Below, piece after piece: positions 21,973 to 33,085 of a stretch of DNA of 64,000 bases. The notes beneath the pieces are model-generated. The model did not search any database. It saw only the letters and a program-made list of their open reading frames with translations, and was not told where the DNA came from. The DNA is from Euborellia annulipes (taxonomy: Eukaryota > Arthropoda > Insecta > Dermaptera > Anisolabididae): contig JAKCPI010014133.1 of the NCBI GenBank assembly GCA_023213315.1, positions 16,492 to 80,491 of the forward strand, read 5' to 3'. The stretch's first letter is position 1; each line of letters begins with the position of its first letter. The position numbers were made by a program, and so were the translations under genes.

Positions 21973-22550
21973 CATGAAATTAAATATGTAATTTAAATGG
22001 GATTTGTTGTCTATTAAAAATAAAAATCTAATTTGTTTTTTTTTATGGATTTTCTTAATTTTTTAACAACAAGACACAAAAAAAAGAAAAAAATTAAGGA
22101 CGATTTTTATTCTAAGAACATCTCTATAGAGAGAGAGTAGAGCTTAGAGGGAGATTTTATTTGAAAAAATAAATGAGACTATAAAAATTATAATTAGAAG
22201 GATTAATTCTAAAATAGCTCTCTCTCTCTCTCTCTCTAAATAATACTTTGTAACAGCAAATGGAGCGATAAAAATTTCAAAAACATCTCAAATACGAAAT
22301 GAAACGATATATAAAATGGAAACAATTCCATGGGATATAAATCAATTTTTTTATTTAAACTAATTCCAACGTTGTTTCTTCAATTCCTTATTATAAACAA
22401 CTAACAAGGGGAGTGCATAGCCTTCATGTCACCGATTTTTGAACGAAAAATTTTTTATGTGTAATGCTCTCCTCCACATCATACTCATTGATATCTCACA
22501 GTCACATTCCATCAATTTAATATAAGGAAATGTATAATATGATACGAGAA
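21973..22550. other. unassigned DNA with GA/CT tracts
   Basis: CT microsatellite at about 22217-22237. No gene. Confidence 0.4.
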
Positions 22551-22551
22551 A

Positions 22552-23223
22552 TCTATATATTTAATTCCCTAATGTCCGTCCGTCTGTCTGTCTGTCACGC
22601 TCTATTTAGGCAACTTCCCGTTGGAATTTTGAAATGAAATTTTATATGCATAAAAAGGACCTTCTCGGGATTACAGGAAAATTATTTTCATCCCGAAATT
22701 CCTATAACTTTTTATTTATTAATTTTTAAAGTTACGATTTCTCCCATAGGAAATGTATAGAGAAATATTTATGTATTCTTTTCATTTGTTTATTCCATGA
22801 ATGTAAACAAATCCTCAAGCAGGCACTGAATTGGAATGGGATAATAATAATAATTTTCTTCGCCCTCGGGGCTTGGCGTAGAGGTTAGCGTGCTAACCTC
22901 GTATACCAAACGTCGCGGGTTCGGACCCCAGGCAGTCCGATGATTTTATTTAAGCCATTTGGATACCAAATGGCTTAAATAAGAATGCCTGGACCCTAAA
23001 TAATATATATTCATAACGGTTATCGTAAATGTCTTATATGGCCTGAGTTGCCGAAAAGACAGTGTGAATGGTGTGTGTGTGTGTGTGTGTGAGTGTGAAT
23101 AAGAAAAAAGTGTGAATGTTTAAAAAAAAAAAAAATTCTTTTCATAATTAAGAAGAAAAGGCGAGGGTCCGCCGCAGGCGGGCCCGAGCCAGCTCAGGGG
23201 GTCCAGGTGGGCGTCGCGGCTAG
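22552..23223 (+). mobile_element. non-autonomous Helitron with nested SINE-1
   Basis: Starts TCTATATATTTAATTCCC after A, ends CTAG before T. Hairpin GGGTCCGCC-GCA-GGCGGGCCC lies at 23165-23185. CTGT repeats follow the 5' end. About 400 bp without the SINE. Confidence 0.6.
22862..23134 (+). mobile_element. SINE-1, reference copy
   Basis: About 270 bp. Head from GCCCTCGGGGCTTGGCGTAG with pol III box A (TGGCGTAGAGG) and box B (GGTTCGGACCC); then a perfect small palindrome around ATTTGGATACCAAAT, a TGGCCT..GTTGCCGAAAAGAC block, TG repeats, AAAAAAGTGTGAATG and a terminal A run. tRNA-derived SINE transcribed by RNA polymerase III; the amino acid is not assigned. Inserted in the Helitron between TTTTCTTC-like flanks. 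Confidence 0.85.
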
Positions 23224-23597
23224 TATTTAATATTAATGTAAATTACATTAATATTTAATATTTAATGATGATGTTGATATAATTAAAAAAATCTTGAGAA
23301 CCAACAAGCTAAACTAGAAGTGATGGAAAGAGGATAAAGAGATAGATGCTGCTGCTGGACCAAAAGGGGAAGAGAGAGACCTGTTCCTCTTTTGTTCCCT
23401 CTCCCCTCTCTGGTCCATTCTCCCCATTTACACTGCTAACCTACTTTTCCATCAGAGGATTATTTTTCAAAGATCCCCTTTTATGGGGTAAGAGAGAAAC
23501 TAGAATTAAATTTTTTTTTTTTAAATAGTATTGATATTATGGTAATAATAAAACAAAAAGATCCCGATAAAATTAAAACCCTTATTTCTTCTCACTC
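23224..23597. other. unassigned DNA
   Basis: Small palindrome AATATTAATGTAAATTACAT region at about 23229; CT-rich block near 23380. No gene. Confidence 0.4.
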
Positions 23598-24177
23598 ATA
23601 TCCATCAAACTAGTAGTATTTTTTGGCTGATTTTGTTCAAGTCCCATGGGGTGCCTAAGGGAGCGGACAAGTATTACGTAACGCAATTTTTGAAGATTTT
23701 TCACCCCCCCCCTCCCCATGTAACGCGCCGTAATATTTTTCTGGACCCCCCCCCCCCCACCTAGACGTTACGTAACGCTCAAGTGGCAATTTTTATCTAA
23801 AATCACAATTATGTTGCGCAAAGTATCGGAAAGTCGCTAAAATACCAGTTACGTAACGCGTTGTTCAACCCCCCTCCCCCCTTGTAACGCATGATAACGT
23901 TTTTCGAGACCCCCTCCCCCCAAATTGCGTTACGTAATACTTGTACGCTCCCTAACTTAAATATAATATTTCAACATCCTAGCTCTTTTCGTTCTTGAGA
24001 TATTTATGTTCACAGACACACAGACAGACAGACCATGTCGCGAAAACCACTTTTTTGGACTCAGGGGACCTCAAAACGTGTATATCCGTCAAAATCTCGA
24101 CATCGAATTTTTGACATGAATTCAATACTTTCTATATATATTAACATATATACATAGGTAAGAGAAAGTAAAAATCT
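23598..24177 (-). mobile_element. H family, 3' part, split by PIF-like MITE
   Basis: H body from ACTAGTAGTATTTTTTGGC to GGTAAGAGAAAGTAAAAATC, interrupted at 23659-23952; joining the two parts across one TAA restores the family sequence GGGGTGCCTAACTTAAATA. Confidence 0.7.
23659..23952. mobile_element. PIF/Harbinger-like MITE, TAA duplication
   Basis: 294 bp with 31-bp TIRs differing at one base (GGGAGCGGACAAGTATTACG left, GGGAGCGTACAAGTATTACG as right end reversed). Flanked by TAA at 23656-23658 and 23953-23955; 3-bp TWA duplications are typical of PIF/Harbinger. The palindromic core TTACGTAACG recurs in both TIRs and in the interior. Confidence 0.75.
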
Positions 24178-24555
24178 TAATAAAAAATAATTATTTATTG
24201 ATAATAGGGGTGGGTAAATAAAATAAGTCCTTTAAAAATTATTTTAATTCAAATTTATCTCTAATAAATAAATAAATACAAAAACTAACACTTGGAAGTA
24301 TTTTATTTAAATTGTAGGTGAGTTTTAAGAGTGGATAAATGAAGTGAGTCTTTTAATAGTTATCTCAATTTCGAATTTATTCCCAACAGAATAAAACCCC
24401 GTTAGTTTGCAAGTAAATAGAATTTTTTTAAATAGAGAATTTATTTGATAATTTTAATTCCTGGGTGCTCAGAGAGGAATGCTTCTAGAGCGTGCTTGCT
24501 TGCTGCCTACCTGCAGGCGGTCTCTCTTAGTTGTAGTTGAGTCGAGCCATGAGTC
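24178..24555. other. unassigned DNA
   Basis: AT-rich, then a more complex block from about 24470 leading into the possible first exon. Confidence 0.4.
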
Positions 24556-24684
24556 ATTCGGTTCAGCTCCACTCTCTCTCGTGTGTGTTTAGTTTCTTTT
24601 ATATTGTGTTGTGATTTGTGCAAATAAGACGTTCATCCCCCAACCTCATTACACCACACCCCGTCTGGTCATCTTATTATTAAG
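24556..24684 (+). promoter_or_regulatory. possible transcription start and non-coding first exon
   Basis: Less AT-rich block with an arthropod-type initiator match TCATTC (24554-24559) and a donor-like AAG/GTAATG at 24684/24685. No TATA box or open frame. It could equally be part of an unrecognised LTR. Confidence 0.2.
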
Positions 24685-25390
24685 GTAATGAATATTTTCA
24701 TAACGAATTAAATTTTTATTTTCAATTTTTTTTTTTCTCTCAACATATACTTATAAAATTATCCAATTTTTAATTATATGATGAAGTCTTGTACCCCAAG
24801 GGGAGAGGGTGAGAAAGGGTGTAAATCACCCCTTCTAATAAACAAAATAGTATTTTTTTTAATTTTTTTTTGTAAAATTTTTACTTTTAAGCAAATGGAT
24901 TACTTTCTCTCCCTCCTCACCCTCTACCACCCTAACAGAGAATTTAGTTTTCCTATAATATTTAATAAGAAATTTTTATTAAATAATAGAAAATATTCTT
25001 AAACTTTTATTTCTCATCAGTGTTATAGTGATTTTTTGAGGTGGAATTTGTTTTTTTATTGCCAGTGCTTTCTTCTGCACTCGCCTCCCCTATTTATTTA
25101 TAATTTAAAAAAATCACTCTGTGTGAGTGTGAATGCGAAAATAGTGTGAGTGTTAAAAAAAAAAAAAAAACATTCTACAAGCCTGTATCTCCATCTTTTT
25201 GGAAAAAGTCGTTTTATGTAGAATTCGATCCCCCTCGGCTCACACATCCCCTTATAGATATTTATTAATTCAAATTCATCCTACTCTACAAATCTTCTTA
25301 ATACAGTATATAGGATACTTTATTATAATGTTTGATTGAGGAAAAAATAATTCAAATTTTTTTTTGACTTGAAATTAAAAAAAAAAAAAT
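24685..25390. other. unassigned DNA with a SINE-1 tail scrap
   Basis: SINE-1 tail (GTGTGAGTGTGAATGCG then A run) at about 25118-25170; otherwise nothing. Confidence 0.4.
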
Positions 25391-25575
25391 CTTCTGGTAC
25401 ATGTACTTCATAGGAAGGATATGGGAAATAGTTGCGCATCTCCCAATGGTCAGGGGCTAAAAGGGTGGAATATAAAAAAAAAATTCTTTATAATGTAGAG
25501 CCTACTGCGGAAAGCTAGACACAAAAAATCTGATGTGACAAGCACAGAACACAACTTGCAATTATTGAAGGTAAG
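25391..25575 (+). mobile_element. H family 3' fragment
   Basis: Body end (CTTCATAGGAAGGATATGGG) and half hairpin (AATCTGATGTGACAAGCACAG), cut by the next H copy. Confidence 0.6.
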
Positions 25576-25576
25576 A

Positions 25577-26175
25577 GAGTTTTTTACTTTCTCTTACCTC
25601 TACATATGTTAATATATATATAGAGAGAAAGTATTGGATTCATGTCAAAAATTCGATGTCGAGATTTTGATGGATCTTCACGTTTTGAGGTCCCCTGCGT
25701 CCAAAAAAGTGATTTTCGCGACATGGTCTGTTTGTGTGTCTGTGAACAAAATATCTCAAGAACGGAAAGAGCTAGGGGGTATGAAATTTTATATTTAAGT
25801 TAGGCACCCTCCCATGGGACGCGACACGAAGCTTTTGAACAAAATTAACCAAAGAGTACTAGTACTTTACTGATGCAATTTTTCAGTTTTTTTCGATTTT
25901 CTCTAAATTTGCTCAAACGATTTTTTTTTAAATTCAAAAATCAATTATTTTTTAGATGCTCTTTAAAATGTATATTCTCATTTTGCCATTGAAATCTTCT
26001 GAAGACCACTTTACTCTTGTACTCCATAGGAATGACATGAGAAATGGATGCCATAGTAACAAAATTTAAATATTTTTCCATGTTTATAAATTTTACATCT
26101 TGAATTAAAATGTACCTCGTACTGTCGGAGCCTAAATATATGCCGACACAAAAAATCTGGTGTGACAAGCACAGT
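25577..26175 (+). mobile_element. H family, truncated within hairpin
   Basis: Standard start TTTTTTACTTTCTCTTACC and body; ends after CTGGTGTGACAAGCACAGTAC. Confidence 0.75.
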
Positions 26176-26625
26176 ACATATTTATTAAATTTTATAAAAA
26201 ATGAAAAAAAAAAAATGGAGAAAATCAAAAATTAAAATTTTTCTAACCTTTAGATTTGGCGTGGAATACCTCATATATACATTTTAATTAAATAAATACA
26301 TAACTTATATGAAGATGTCCTCTTTTAGAATTTTTTGTCGTTTGAACTCAATATTAATTAGTTTTTTTTTTCCTTCTTCTCTTTCACGTATTGTCATTTG
26401 AGATGAGAGAGAAGAGAGAACAAGAGAGAGAGAGGCTTTTGGGTGTTTCCCAATTCTTTTTTTTTTCTCCATCCTCCCACTAAACAAGAATCAATGCAGG
26501 GGCAATGAACTGAAAAAAAGGAACCTGCAGAGACAAATACTATGAACAGAGATTGAAATTTTTTTTTTTTTCTTGAGGCATTCTTTCCAATCGAGAAAGA
26601 GAGAATCCAGGTGATAAAACAAATC
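26176..26625. other. unassigned DNA
   Basis: GA/CT-rich at about 26400; no gene. Confidence 0.4.
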
Positions 26626-26960
26626 TGGTGTGACTTAACGCGAGATATATTTAGTTTCCCATAGCACCTTAGTTTCAAACTTGACCACATGCATTTCATG
26701 TTTCCTTAGGCTCTGTGTATTTTAAATGTTGACTGCTTGAAATAAACTATGGTTATTTTTCAAAATTTTAATCTTATATTTGGACATTTTATACACAATA
26801 TGGAATCCTAAATAAATACAAAATTTCATAAGAATTGGGAAAAACCTTTTTAAAATGTGTAAAAAGTTACAAAGGGTACCTCCTTTTGAATCGAAATTAA
26901 CATGCGAATCCCCATATGGGGATTTAACATTGATTTTATGGAAGGAAGAGCCCGAAAATG
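26626..26960 (-). mobile_element. H family, B variant, hairpin mostly lost
   Basis: Starts ATCTGGTGTGACTTAACGCG, then the B body to GAATCGAAATTAACATGCG. Confidence 0.6.
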
Positions 26961-27062
26961 AATTTGAATAAAAATCTGAAATACATTAGAACAGCGGTTC
27001 CCAACCTGAGGGCCGGGGCTGATTGGAACTGGGCCGCGGGAAAATATATATATATACATATA

Positions 27063-27810
27063 CAGGGTGTTTCAAAAAGGACTTTACAACTTTGGAAATT
27101 CTTATAAATTTATACAGAGAACCTAGAGACGTGATGGTCATGGCCGTAACTAGGGGGGTGCCGGGTGAGCCTGGCCCCGCCAGAAAGCTCGTGCGCCCCC
27201 CCCCCTCCCAGAAAGCTCCCTGCCCCAAGAAAAATTGAGAAAATATTGGGATTTCCAGGCCCCCGGAGGATAGCTGGTCCCATGGCCCCCCCAGCCAAAT
27301 TCTCTAGTTACGCCCTTGGTGATGGTAGTGTCAATTTGTAAAGAAACACATCAAATTTTCACTCACCTACTTCGCTAGTGCCAAATCTGCACTATCACGA
27401 GCACTAGTGGCAGATGGCTGTCTTCACACCCGAGCGTGCTTGTTCTTTGTTTTTGTTTGAAATATCAAATTCATATAAATTTATTCAAAGAAGTCTCACA
27501 GCTGAGTTTAGTATTGTTTAAAGAGAAAAACATCAAGTTTTTTTTTTTTACCTCAAACTAAAGAGTATTTGTTTCTCTTTAAAAAAACACTAAACCCAGC
27601 TCTGTAGCTTCTTTGAATCAATTTATATGACTTTGACATTTCAAACCAAAACAAAGAGCCAGTGAAGACAGCCATCTTGCTGCCGCTAGTTCTAGGTGAG
27701 TCAAAACTAGATGTGTTTCTCTACAATTGACACTACAATCACCTCTCTAGGTTCTCTGTATACATTTATATGAATTTTCAAAGTTGTAAAGTTCTTTTTG
27801 AAACACCATG
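27063..27810. mobile_element. mariner-like palindromic MITE, TA duplication
   Basis: Ends CAGGGTGTTTCAAAAAGGAC and (reversed) CATGGTGTTTCAAAAAGAAC, flanked by TA on both sides. Almost the whole element is a foldback centred near 27545 (arms of about 280 bp, diverged). It carries a nested hAT-like MITE in its left arm; about 560 bp without it. Confidence 0.7.
27139..27318. mobile_element. hAT-like MITE, 8-bp TSD GTGATGGT
   Basis: 180 bp, ends CATGGCCGTAACTAGG and CTAGTTACGCCCTTG, exact duplication GTGATGGT at 27131-27138 and 27319-27326. The right arm of the host palindrome supplies an empty-site equivalent. Confidence 0.8.
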
Positions 27811-27850
27811 TATACTGTGGGCCTCAGGATTTTTTTACAGAAAAAGTGGG

Positions 27851-28320
27851 CCGCAAAAAATCTGGTGTGATAATCACACAGCACACAACTTTCTCTTACC
27901 TTAGGTAATCGAAAGTTGTGTCCTGTGCTTGTCACATCAGATATTTTGTGTCGACATATATTTAGGTTCCACCAACATATTAAAATTCAAGATGTAAAAT
28001 TTATAAGTATGGGAAAATATTTATATTTTGTTACCATGGCAACCATTTCTCCTATCTTTTCTTTGAAGTACAAGAGTAAAGTGGTCTTCAGAAGATTTCA
28101 ATGGCAAAATGAGAATATACATTTTAAAGAGCATCTAAAAAATAATTGATTTTTGAATTTTAATCAAAATCGTTGGAGCGAATTTTGAGAAAATCGAAAA
28201 AACTGAAAAAGTACATCAGTAAAGTACTAGTACTTTTTGGCCGATTTTGATTAAAAGCTTATTTTAAATATCCGGGAGGGTACGTAACTTAAATATAAAA
28301 TTTCAACTTCGTCGCTTATT
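27851..28320 (-). mobile_element. H family, 3'-truncated
   Basis: Hairpin at 27857-27943 and body to AATTTCAACTTCGTCGC. Confidence 0.75.
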
Positions 28321-28739
28321 TCTTTTCTAGAAAAATTCCAAAAGTGGCCACACTAGAGGAAAATTCTTTTTTTAAATCACTTATAAAATAAAATCTTTTT
28401 GTTTTAATAAAAATGTTAATTTTTTTTTTTTATCTTTATATTCATGAAATGCACTTAAAATGGACATTTTTTTTTGAAAAAAGAACTTGTGGTTTATAAA
28501 TTAAACAACAGCTCTGGGCATTTTCATTTCTAAGTGAATTCCCAAAGACAAACCAATTGTTGAACCATTTATAAGATAATAAATGGAAAATAGAATGGCG
28601 GCAGCAAATATGAATGTATTTATATGCATTCAAGGAAGGCCTGTCTAACAAAATGACATCTCTCTCTCTCTCTCTGCGTAAACAGGATTTTATAATATAA
28701 TAAGAATTGGGGAACAAATCTGACCATATAGAACTCAAC

Positions 28740-29550
28740 TCGAAAGTTGTGCTCTGTTCCACACCAACAATTTTTCGTTTGGCTTTTTTTTCCTTTTAAA
28801 AAATGTTTAATTACCGTTTTTGACCTCATCAGATTCCGTAAATATTTTTTTAACATAGGCTACTAACGGTTATACTAAAAATAAAATCAAGTCTTACGTG
28901 ATAGAACGTCACACAACTTTTGAATATTAATCACAAAATATTTTTTTTTTGCTGTTCTTTAACTACCGTTTATGGCCTCTGATGCCTAAATTTCTAATAT
29001 AAGCTACTATCGGAAATTAAAAAGAGTCTTGTGGGATAGCACATCACTCAACTTTTGAATATCAAGAGTGTCGATAATCACATCAAATATTTTTCTTTTG
29101 GCTGTTCTTTAACTACCGTTTATGGCCTCAGATGCCGAAAATATTTTCTAATACCTATAAGCTAATATAGGAAATTTAAAATAAAAAGTCTTGTGTGATA
29201 GAACATCACACAACTTTTGAATATAAAGAGTAACGATCATTTAACTACTGTATATAGCCTCTAGTGTCGAAATTTCTAATATAAGTTAATATAGGAAATT
29301 TAAAAAAAAAGTCTTGTGGGATAGCACATTACATTACTTTTGAATATCAAGATTGTCGATAATCACATTAAATATTTTTCTTTTGGCTGTTATTTAGGCC
29401 TAACTACAGTTTATGCCCTCAGAAGCCTATAGCTTACTATCGTATATATACTAAAAAATAAAAAAAATCTTGAGTGATAGCACATACTCCAACTCAACTT
29501 TGAATACCAAATCACACCAACTATTTTTCGCTTGGCTGTTTTTTGCTTAC
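28740..29550. repeat. tandem array, ~150-bp degenerate units
   Basis: About five units; starts near 28784, 28951, 29100, 29230, 29386 with a partial one at 29535. Each holds GGCTGTTCTTTAACTACC, TATGGCCTCAGATGCC, GAAATTT, TCTTGTGTGATAG and CACACAACTTTTGAATAT. The last two blocks resemble H hairpin arms. Confidence 0.75.
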
Positions 29551-30327
29551 ATAAGAAACTAATAAAAACTTGGTTCGAAATTTGAAATTAAACATTCATC
29601 ACAAAACAAGAGTGTTTTATTTTTATTTTAAGATCACATGCAATGGATTTTTTAGTGAATGTGGTCGTTGCGTAGCAACCCCCCCCCCCCGCTCTCCATA
29701 CAAAGACAAAATATATCGCCCATCTTTTGTTATAAAGATGAAAAATATATTTAACACTTTCTATATATGAGATCATAAAATTGAATAAGTTATGATCAAA
29801 GATGTATAAAAAAAAAAAGCGTATTATTTGTAATATTCTTTTTTCTCTTTTCTTCACTCTACTCAATAAATTGCTTAGTCCAGTTTCCATAAAAAAAAAA
29901 AACGAGGGACCTTTGATAGCGAGAGGGTTATTTGTTTTTTTTTTTTTTTTTTCTTCATATCATTTGCGCGCTCTTTGAATTTGATTAAATTTCTTTGACT
30001 CTCTAAAAGACAATTTGTCAGTCACTCAGCTTTTTATGAGTTTCGCTGTAATGGAGGGAGGGGATCATTTTATAATAATAAACTTCTTTAAATTTTAAAT
30101 TATTATTTCAATTTTTTTTTGAAATGAAAATTAAATCAAGAAATATTTAGAAAAAATATGATTTGTAGAAACGGAAATTGCTTAGTGTGATTAAAGCACA
30201 TCGCACAACTTTCTCTTTATTTAATCTTGTCTACGTTTTCTTTTTAAATGTAATAAGAGCCTTATTTTAATTTCATGTTCAGAGATAGCGCCACAGTCAG
30301 GAGCCTTTTTACTTGTAAGCTTTAAAC
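29551..30327. other. unassigned AT-rich DNA
   Basis: C run at 29679; T runs near 29935. No gene. Confidence 0.4.
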
Positions 30328-30430
30328 CAGTGGTTCCCAATCTTTTTTGGCCATCGCCCCGCCCCTTTCTGGCGGTTGTCTCACACCCATTGCACCCTTT
30401 TCATTTCATTGTATGATTTAAAATTTTCAA
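30328..30430. mobile_element. hAT-like terminus fragment
   Basis: CAGTGGTTCCCAATCTTTTT, a typical hAT end; no partner end found. Confidence 0.4.
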
Positions 30431-30620
30431 CAAAAAAATACTTCATTTCAAAGTGAATCAATCAAGTTTCTCAGACAACGTTCTCTTTTCAAAGTGAAAA
30501 AATACAACACCTGCAGAAATAGTGACTGAAATTTTCAAATATGAGTAGAATGGCAGCCAGGAAAGAAATCAGACAAAAATTTAATCAATCATTATCTAAT
30601 TTTTAATTTCGATTGCTCAC

Positions 30621-30650
30621 GTTTCGGACGCAAATCGCGTTCTTCCTCAG
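30621..30650 (-). ncRNA. hammerhead-like motif (f1)
   Basis: On the - strand CTGAGGA, A, GAACGC/GCGTCC stem with loop GATTT, then GAAAC. Confidence 0.35.
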
Positions 30651-30687
30651 GAGTATCTAATCTGTATTTTACTAACTACCGATTGTC

Positions 30688-30717
30688 CTGAGGAAGGATG
30701 CGATTTGCGTCCGAAAC
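30688..30717 (+). ncRNA. hammerhead-like motif (f2)
   Basis: CTGAGGA, A, stem GGATGC/GCGTCC (one G-T pair), loop GATTT, then GAAAC. Confidence 0.4.
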
Positions 30718-31569
30718 GTCGGCAATCGAAATTAAAGATTAGATAAAGATTGATTAAATTTTTGTCTGATTTCTTTCCTGGCGTAACCTTTTAATTAAAA
30801 ATCTAATAATAATTTTGTTGTTATGAAAAAAGTAACAAAAATGGATCTTTTTTCGGTCAATCTTTATTTAATGGGAACAAAAATGACAAAAATTATTAAT
30901 CACTTCTAGATTGGGACGTTTCAATTATAGATTGGAATTATTTTCAGAATATTTTATTTTTATGACAATATTTTTTCCTCTTCTTTCCTGACCATCCTCT
31001 AAATAGGAGATTTTTCTCTTTGATTTGTTCTTTTAAATCTTTTATAAAAGCATAAAAATATATAAATATAGGCCAGATATAGGCTAATACTATATCGTCT
31101 GTTAGACTAGCCTGACATCTATTGCAAGAATGCTGAACTAATTTGACAGATGAATTTTAAATAAATCATCTAAGCTTATTTTAAAAATTTCTTAATTAAT
31201 ATGTGATTACACGTACACATAGCAACGGTGTTAGTAAATAGTTGGGAAAAATATTCTCTCTCTAATTTAGGCGTTTTGTCTAATTTTCTGGAGCAGAGGA
31301 GCGAGAGTGTTCCGACTATTGGTGTCCGGAGAGGTTTACCAGACGAGTGAGCTATTTTTTCGAATTTTTAACGGTTGTAAACGAAGAGGAGCGTGAGCTG
31401 GAGGGAGGGACCCGGCCGAACAGATAAGTTTGTTTTCTTTTTCATTTTACTTTTTTGTGGAGCTTGATCTTCAGTCTATTCTTTTAAGTTATATATAAGT
31501 TGGGTCTAGTTTTGTATATTGGGGCATAAATAATTGCGATTAGCGTCGGATTGGTGGGGAAGGGTCAAG

Positions 31570-32940
31570 ATGACGGAGGGGGTGGGGGTGCCGGAGCCCC
31601 CGAAGCCCCCTGATAAACAAATAGCAGGTAATGTGCTTAGGAGTAAATTTTCAATGGCTGATAGTGGTCCGTACTTTGTCCATGTGGAGAAAATTCAGAA
31701 GGTGCGGTTTTTTATTAATAAAGAACAAGAAGAGAAATTGTTACCTGAGGACTCGAATGAGACGCTATTCGAGAATGTGCAGACTAGGATTATTAAAAAA
31801 CCTTTTCACCCAATGGTATTTGGTAAATTTCTATTTCAACAAATGCCTACGTTCAGGCATGCAGTGATGGGGATAACGCGTCTTAATAGAATAAAGATGC
31901 GTGTCCAGTTCCAAACCGCAACTGACGCAAACAATTTTGTAGATGACCCCATGCTGGCTAAAAACAATTTTGAGGCGTATATTCCTCCCTTCTTAACATG
32001 CAAAACGGGATTAATCCGGGGTTTTGCTCTTGATTTGGATGTCAATGATCTTTTAGACCCCGAATTTTGTGTCTCACCGTATAAGATTGTCAAAGTTGAG
32101 AGATTGAATAGATTGGTTAAGCCAAAAAACCAACAACAGTATTGGACGCCGTCAGGGACTGTTAAGGTGACCTTTCGATCTCAAATGTTGCCCTCATACA
32201 TAGCGGTTCACTCAGTAAGGAGTGAAGTGTGTCCGTTCATACCCAAGCCTACCTACTGCTATAACTGCAATAGGTATGGTCATAGGTCGTCCGGATGTAG
32301 AAGTTCTTCGCGTTGCCCTGCCTGCGGAGGGGAACACGATATTGTTAGTTGTCAAAAGAAAGACTGTCCAGAATGCCTGCATTGCAGGAAAAGTCATCTG
32401 TCAACTAACTTTGGGGAGTGTAGTGAGTATAAGGATCAGCAAAAAATTATAGAATATATGACCATAAGAGGCTATTCATTCAAGGAGGCTTGGGATGTGA
32501 CCAAATATAAGCCCTTCTCGGAAGTCCTGACGTACGTTCCCTCGGCGCCGGTCGTGTTTGATCAAACGAACTTCCCGTCGTTGATCACTTCCAGTAGGGA
32601 TAGCCCTGCTCAGAAAAGAGCTTGCGATAATGAGAAGGAGAAAGATAACAGGCCCCACCTCAAAAAGCACAGTAAAATAAAGGTGAGGAGAGAGGATAGG
32701 CCTCCCCCGGCCCAACTTTCTCCGCATTTTTCGCTTCCCTATTCTCCTATTGATTTAGGGTCGTCCCCGATGCCGTTTAACCCATATAGGCCCAATGAGG
32801 TGGTCAAGCTTCAATCAGAATGGAGCAATGATGCTTCTTCGGCAGAAAGCTTTCTTAGGTTCGGCGAATCGGCAACAGTTAACCACACATTAGACTGTTC
32901 AACAGAATCTATTATTAGTGGAATCGTACCGATTACTTAG
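31570..32940 (+). CDS. LINE ORF1 protein (gag-like, zinc knuckles)
   Basis: 456 aa, nucleic-acid-binding chaperone-like ORF1 of the LINE. I chose ATG at 31570 (context TCAAG) because the frame upstream begins only at a TTG. The N-terminal third is unremarkable; from residue 230 there are three cysteine/histidine knuckles: CYNCNRYGHRSSGC (CX2CX4HX4C), CPACGGEHDIVSC, and a third starting CPECLHC. The C-terminal third is proline- and serine-rich with a basic patch. In I-type elements such proteins bind the element RNA in ribonucleoprotein particles. It ends 145 bp before ORF2 begins; it appears intact. Confidence 0.9.
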   Translation: MTEGVGVPEPPKPPDKQIAGNVLRSKFSMADSGPYFVHVEKIQKVRFFINKEQEEKLLPEDSNETLFENVQTRIIKKPFHPMVFGKFLFQQMPTFRHAVMGITRLNRIKMRVQFQTATDANNFVDDPMLAKNNFEAYIPPFLTCKTGLIRGFALDLDVNDLLDPEFCVSPYKIVKVERLNRLVKPKNQQQYWTPSGTVKVTFRSQMLPSYIAVHSVRSEVCPFIPKPTYCYNCNRYGHRSSGCRSSSRCPACGGEHDIVSCQKKDCPECLHCRKSHLSTNFGECSEYKDQQKIIEYMTIRGYSFKEAWDVTKYKPFSEVLTYVPSAPVVFDQTNFPSLITSSRDSPAQKRACDNEKEKDNRPHLKKHSKIKVRREDRPPPAQLSPHFSLPYSPIDLGSSPMPFNPYRPNEVVKLQSEWSNDASSAESFLRFGESATVNHTLDCSTESIISGIVPIT

Positions 32941-33085
32941 CTCTCTCAGAAGTTTAAATAAAACAACTCACTTGCATATTATCTTTAAATTAGAGTGACT
33001 GATAAGTTATGAGTCCATGGCGTCATTCCTGTTGCAGAGCGGGTTTAGCGCGCTTTGAGTGGTAGAAGTTGGTCAAAGTTTAAAA

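Larger units (their letters stand above)
26992..27850. mobile_element. hAT-like remnant split by mariner-like element
   Basis: Left part CAGCGGTTCCCAACCTGAGG (hAT-type terminus), right part GGGCCTCAGGATTTTTTTAC and GTGGGCCGC; separated by the element at 27063-27810 and cut at the right by an H copy. Confidence 0.5.
30555..30782. repeat. 95-bp inverted pair of Penelope-like 3' ends
   Basis: Arms 30555-30650 and 30688-30782 are reverse complements with moderate divergence, each with a hammerhead-like motif. Confidence 0.65.

Noticed and set aside
22862..22935. tRNA genes at each SINE-1 head
   Set aside because: Same sequence repeated about ten times with a common non-tRNA body and A tail.
28740..29550. 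CRISPR-like array
   Set aside because: Units are about 150 bp, degenerate and directly adjacent; no short repeats with unique spacers, and the sequence is eukaryotic.
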